Shown: positions 63,147-64,000 of the stretch, piece by piece
How positions within the stretch are numbered: position 1 is the first letter of the stretch
Layout: every line of letters begins with the position of its first letter
Position numbers and translations under genes: made by a program
The notes under the pieces: generated by a model
Database searches by the model: none
What the model saw: the letters and a program-made list of their open reading frames with translations, nothing else
What the model was told of the DNA's origin: nothing
Assembly: GCA_016794025.1 (NCBI GenBank)
Contig: JAEUKX010000031.1
Coordinates: forward strand, 116,432 to 180,431
DNA length: 64,000 bases
Origin: Rhodospirillales bacterium
Lineage (GTDB): Bacteria > Pseudomonadota > Alphaproteobacteria > CACIAM-22H2
Direction of reading: 5' to 3'

Positions 63147-63373
63147 CCGCGCCAGACCGGCTTTTCGATCTCGCGCGACACGTCGGCCGACGTCAGCCCC
63201 ATGTCCTTGAGGGCCGCTTCGTCCAGCCGTTCGAGCCGGGCGCGCGCCTGCGCGCGTTCCTGCCAGAGCACCAGCGCCATCACGCTGGCCGAGAGGGCTG
63301 CCCCCACGGCCGCGAACGCCGCGCGCCACGCCCCCCTGAGGTCGACCCCGCATTCCATCGCAACGCTTGTCAT
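63143..63373 (-). CDS. DUF1127 (YjiS-like) small protein
   Basis: A 76-residue protein. One hydrophobic segment (AWRAAFAAVGAALSASVMALVLW) is followed by the DUF1127 motif LERLDEAALKDMGLTSADVSRE. In other alphaproteobacteria such arginine-rich proteins influence RNA turnover and phosphate or stress responses. This version keeps the Leu-x2-Leu/Asp-x2-Leu-x-Asp-x-Gly-Leu core. GGAG lies 8 nt before ATG 63371-63373. It is divergent from a LysR regulator, and the 108-bp gap holds two inverted repeats. Confidence 0.85.
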   Translation of the reverse strand: MTSVAMECGVDLRGAWRAAFAAVGAALSASVMALVLWQERAQARARLERLDEAALKDMGLTSADVSREIEKPVWRG

Positions 63374-63390
63374 GACCCAATCTCCTTCAT

Positions 63391-63406
63391 GTTCCACGCT
63401 TGGAAC
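63391..63406. promoter_or_regulatory. 16-bp inverted repeat GTTCCA-N4-TGGAAC near the DUF1127 start
   Basis: Perfect 6-bp arms with a CGCT centre, 18 bp upstream of the DUF1127 ATG and just 5' of its Shine-Dalgarno. It could be an operator or a leader hairpin limiting translation. Confidence 0.5.
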
Positions 63407-63445
63407 GGGATGGAAAATGCCCGTAAAATAGGGGTCCGACAAACG

Positions 63446-63471
63446 ACCTTATCTGGGGCGATGCATAAGGT
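63446..63471. promoter_or_regulatory. Inverted repeat ACCTTAT-N12-ATAAGGT, LysR operator candidate
   Basis: Perfect 7-bp arms in an AT-rich patch ending 10 bp before the LysR ATG at 63482, inside the divergent control region. LysR proteins usually bind an interrupted palindrome next to their own gene, so this is the likely autoregulatory and target site. Confidence 0.6.
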
Positions 63472-63481
63472 AATCTAAGGC

Positions 63482-64000
63482 ATGCCGACATCCCGCCTCC
63501 CCCCGCTCAACGCCTTGCGCGCCTTCGAGGCCGCCGCACGTCACCTGTCGCTGACACGGGCCGCCGAGGAGCTTGGCGTCACGCAGGCCGCCGTCAGCCA
63601 TCAGGTGAAGGGGCTCGAGGAAACGCTGGGCGTGAAGCTCTTCAACCGGCTCACGCGCGCACTGGCTTTGACGCCCGCAGGGGCAGCGCTTGCGCCGGAG
63701 CTCGAAGGGGCCTTCGTGCGCATTGCGAGCGCTGTTGAGCGCGCGCGCGAGCGCGAGGCCAAGGGCACCGTGCGGCTGAGCCTGCTCACGACGATCGCGC
63801 TCACGTTCCTGGTACCACGGCTGGGGCGCTTCGCGGCCAAGCATCCGGCGATCGAACTGCGGCTCGAGACCTCCGCCCGGCTCGTCGATTTCGCGCGCGA
63901 GCCCATCGACGCGGCGATCCGCTATGGCAGCGGCGGCTATCCGGGCCTGCATGCCGACCGGCTCTTCGACGACGCGCTGACGCCGCTATGCGCGCCGGCG
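63482..64000 (+). CDS. LysR-type regulator, GcvA-like (3' end outside window)
   Basis: The first 173 residues of an LTTR. The winged helix-turn-helix is at about 8-65: LNALRAFEAAARHLSLTRAA then ELGVTQAAVSHQVKGLEETLG and LFNRLTRALALTPAG, the GcvA/AmpR subgroup pattern. The start of the effector domain follows (VRLSLLTTIALTFLVPRLG). The gene is cut by the window end. ATG 63482 lies 108 bp from the divergent DUF1127 gene, with a palindromic site between. Its target is probably that divergent unit. Confidence 0.92.
   Translation, partial: MPTSRLPPLNALRAFEAAARHLSLTRAAEELGVTQAAVSHQVKGLEETLGVKLFNRLTRALALTPAGAALAPELEGAFVRIASAVERAREREAKGTVRLSLLTTIALTFLVPRLGRFAAKHPAIELRLETSARLVDFAREPIDAAIRYGSGGYPGLHADRLFDDALTPLCAPA

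Overview
The window is about two-thirds GC by eye and is packed with genes on both strands, many of them overlapping by 4 bp. It reads as chromosomal DNA of an alphaproteobacterium, probably Rhodospirillales-like. The pointers are an RpoE/ChrR (ECF11-type) sigma/anti-sigma pair, an RpoH sigma factor, the order SUV3-like helicase - S4 protein - FdxA - CarD - RpoH, a complete System I ccmABCDEFGHI operon, an IalB-family protein and a DUF1127 protein. I saw no insertion sequence, CRISPR array, rRNA or prophage.

Layout. 1-285: 3' end of a transmembrane anti-sigma factor. 292-6226 (minus): helicase, S4 RNA-binding protein, fdxA, carD, a phosphoesterase-fold protein with its metal-binding motifs altered, and rpoH. 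6269-10690 (plus): metallophosphoesterase, htpG, kynU and a small secreted protein. 10692-13842 (minus): a MAPEG protein and acnA. 14052-16601: orphan sensor histidine kinase. 16606-26029: alpha/beta hydrolase, then a plus-strand operon of an acyl-CoA ligase, a five-gene branched-chain-type (Liv) ABC importer and a PaaK-like protein, probably for uptake and CoA activation of a carboxylic acid. 26166-26583: gene-free leader ending in a strong terminator. 26584-33786: ccmABCDEFGHI. 33788-37512: PAS protein, tRNA-Ala(CGC), yggT-like, DUF167, folD, DUF3253 and argG. 37591-55172: a 17-gene minus-strand unit for an unusual sugar. 55373-64000: GST-like protein, methyltransferase, rlmN, ialB-like, the RpoE/ChrR pair, SpoU methyltransferase, asparaginase, Cys/Met-type PLP enzyme, GFA protein, DUF1127 protein and a divergent LysR regulator cut by the window end.

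How parts work together. Two sites share the ECF11 promoter form TGATCC-N16-CGTAA. One lies upstream of the RpoE/ChrR operon and one directly upstream of rpoH, more than 57 kb away. This suggests that the window's own ECF sigma factor feeds the heat-shock-type sigma factor, and htpG has a plausible RpoH promoter. The ChrR homologue lacks one of the four zinc ligands known from Rhodobacter ChrR.

The best candidate for an undescribed system is the 37.6-55.2 kb unit. It combines heptose-precursor enzymes (GmhA-like, GmhB, transaldolase, and a kinase/nucleotidyltransferase fusion in reversed domain order) with three NDP-sugar epimerase/dehydratase-type proteins. It adds a UDP-glucose-dehydrogenase-fold protein lacking the catalytic cysteine, a Gfo/Idh oxidoreductase, two kinds of thiamine-diphosphate enzyme without E2/E3 partners, a PhyH dioxygenase, two methyltransferases and a TPR protein of unknown activity. 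I infer a branched and/or C-methylated heptose-derived sugar; no recognisable glycosyltransferase or exporter is present. A second candidate is the structured leader before the ccm operon, which can be folded as a terminator/antiterminator switch.
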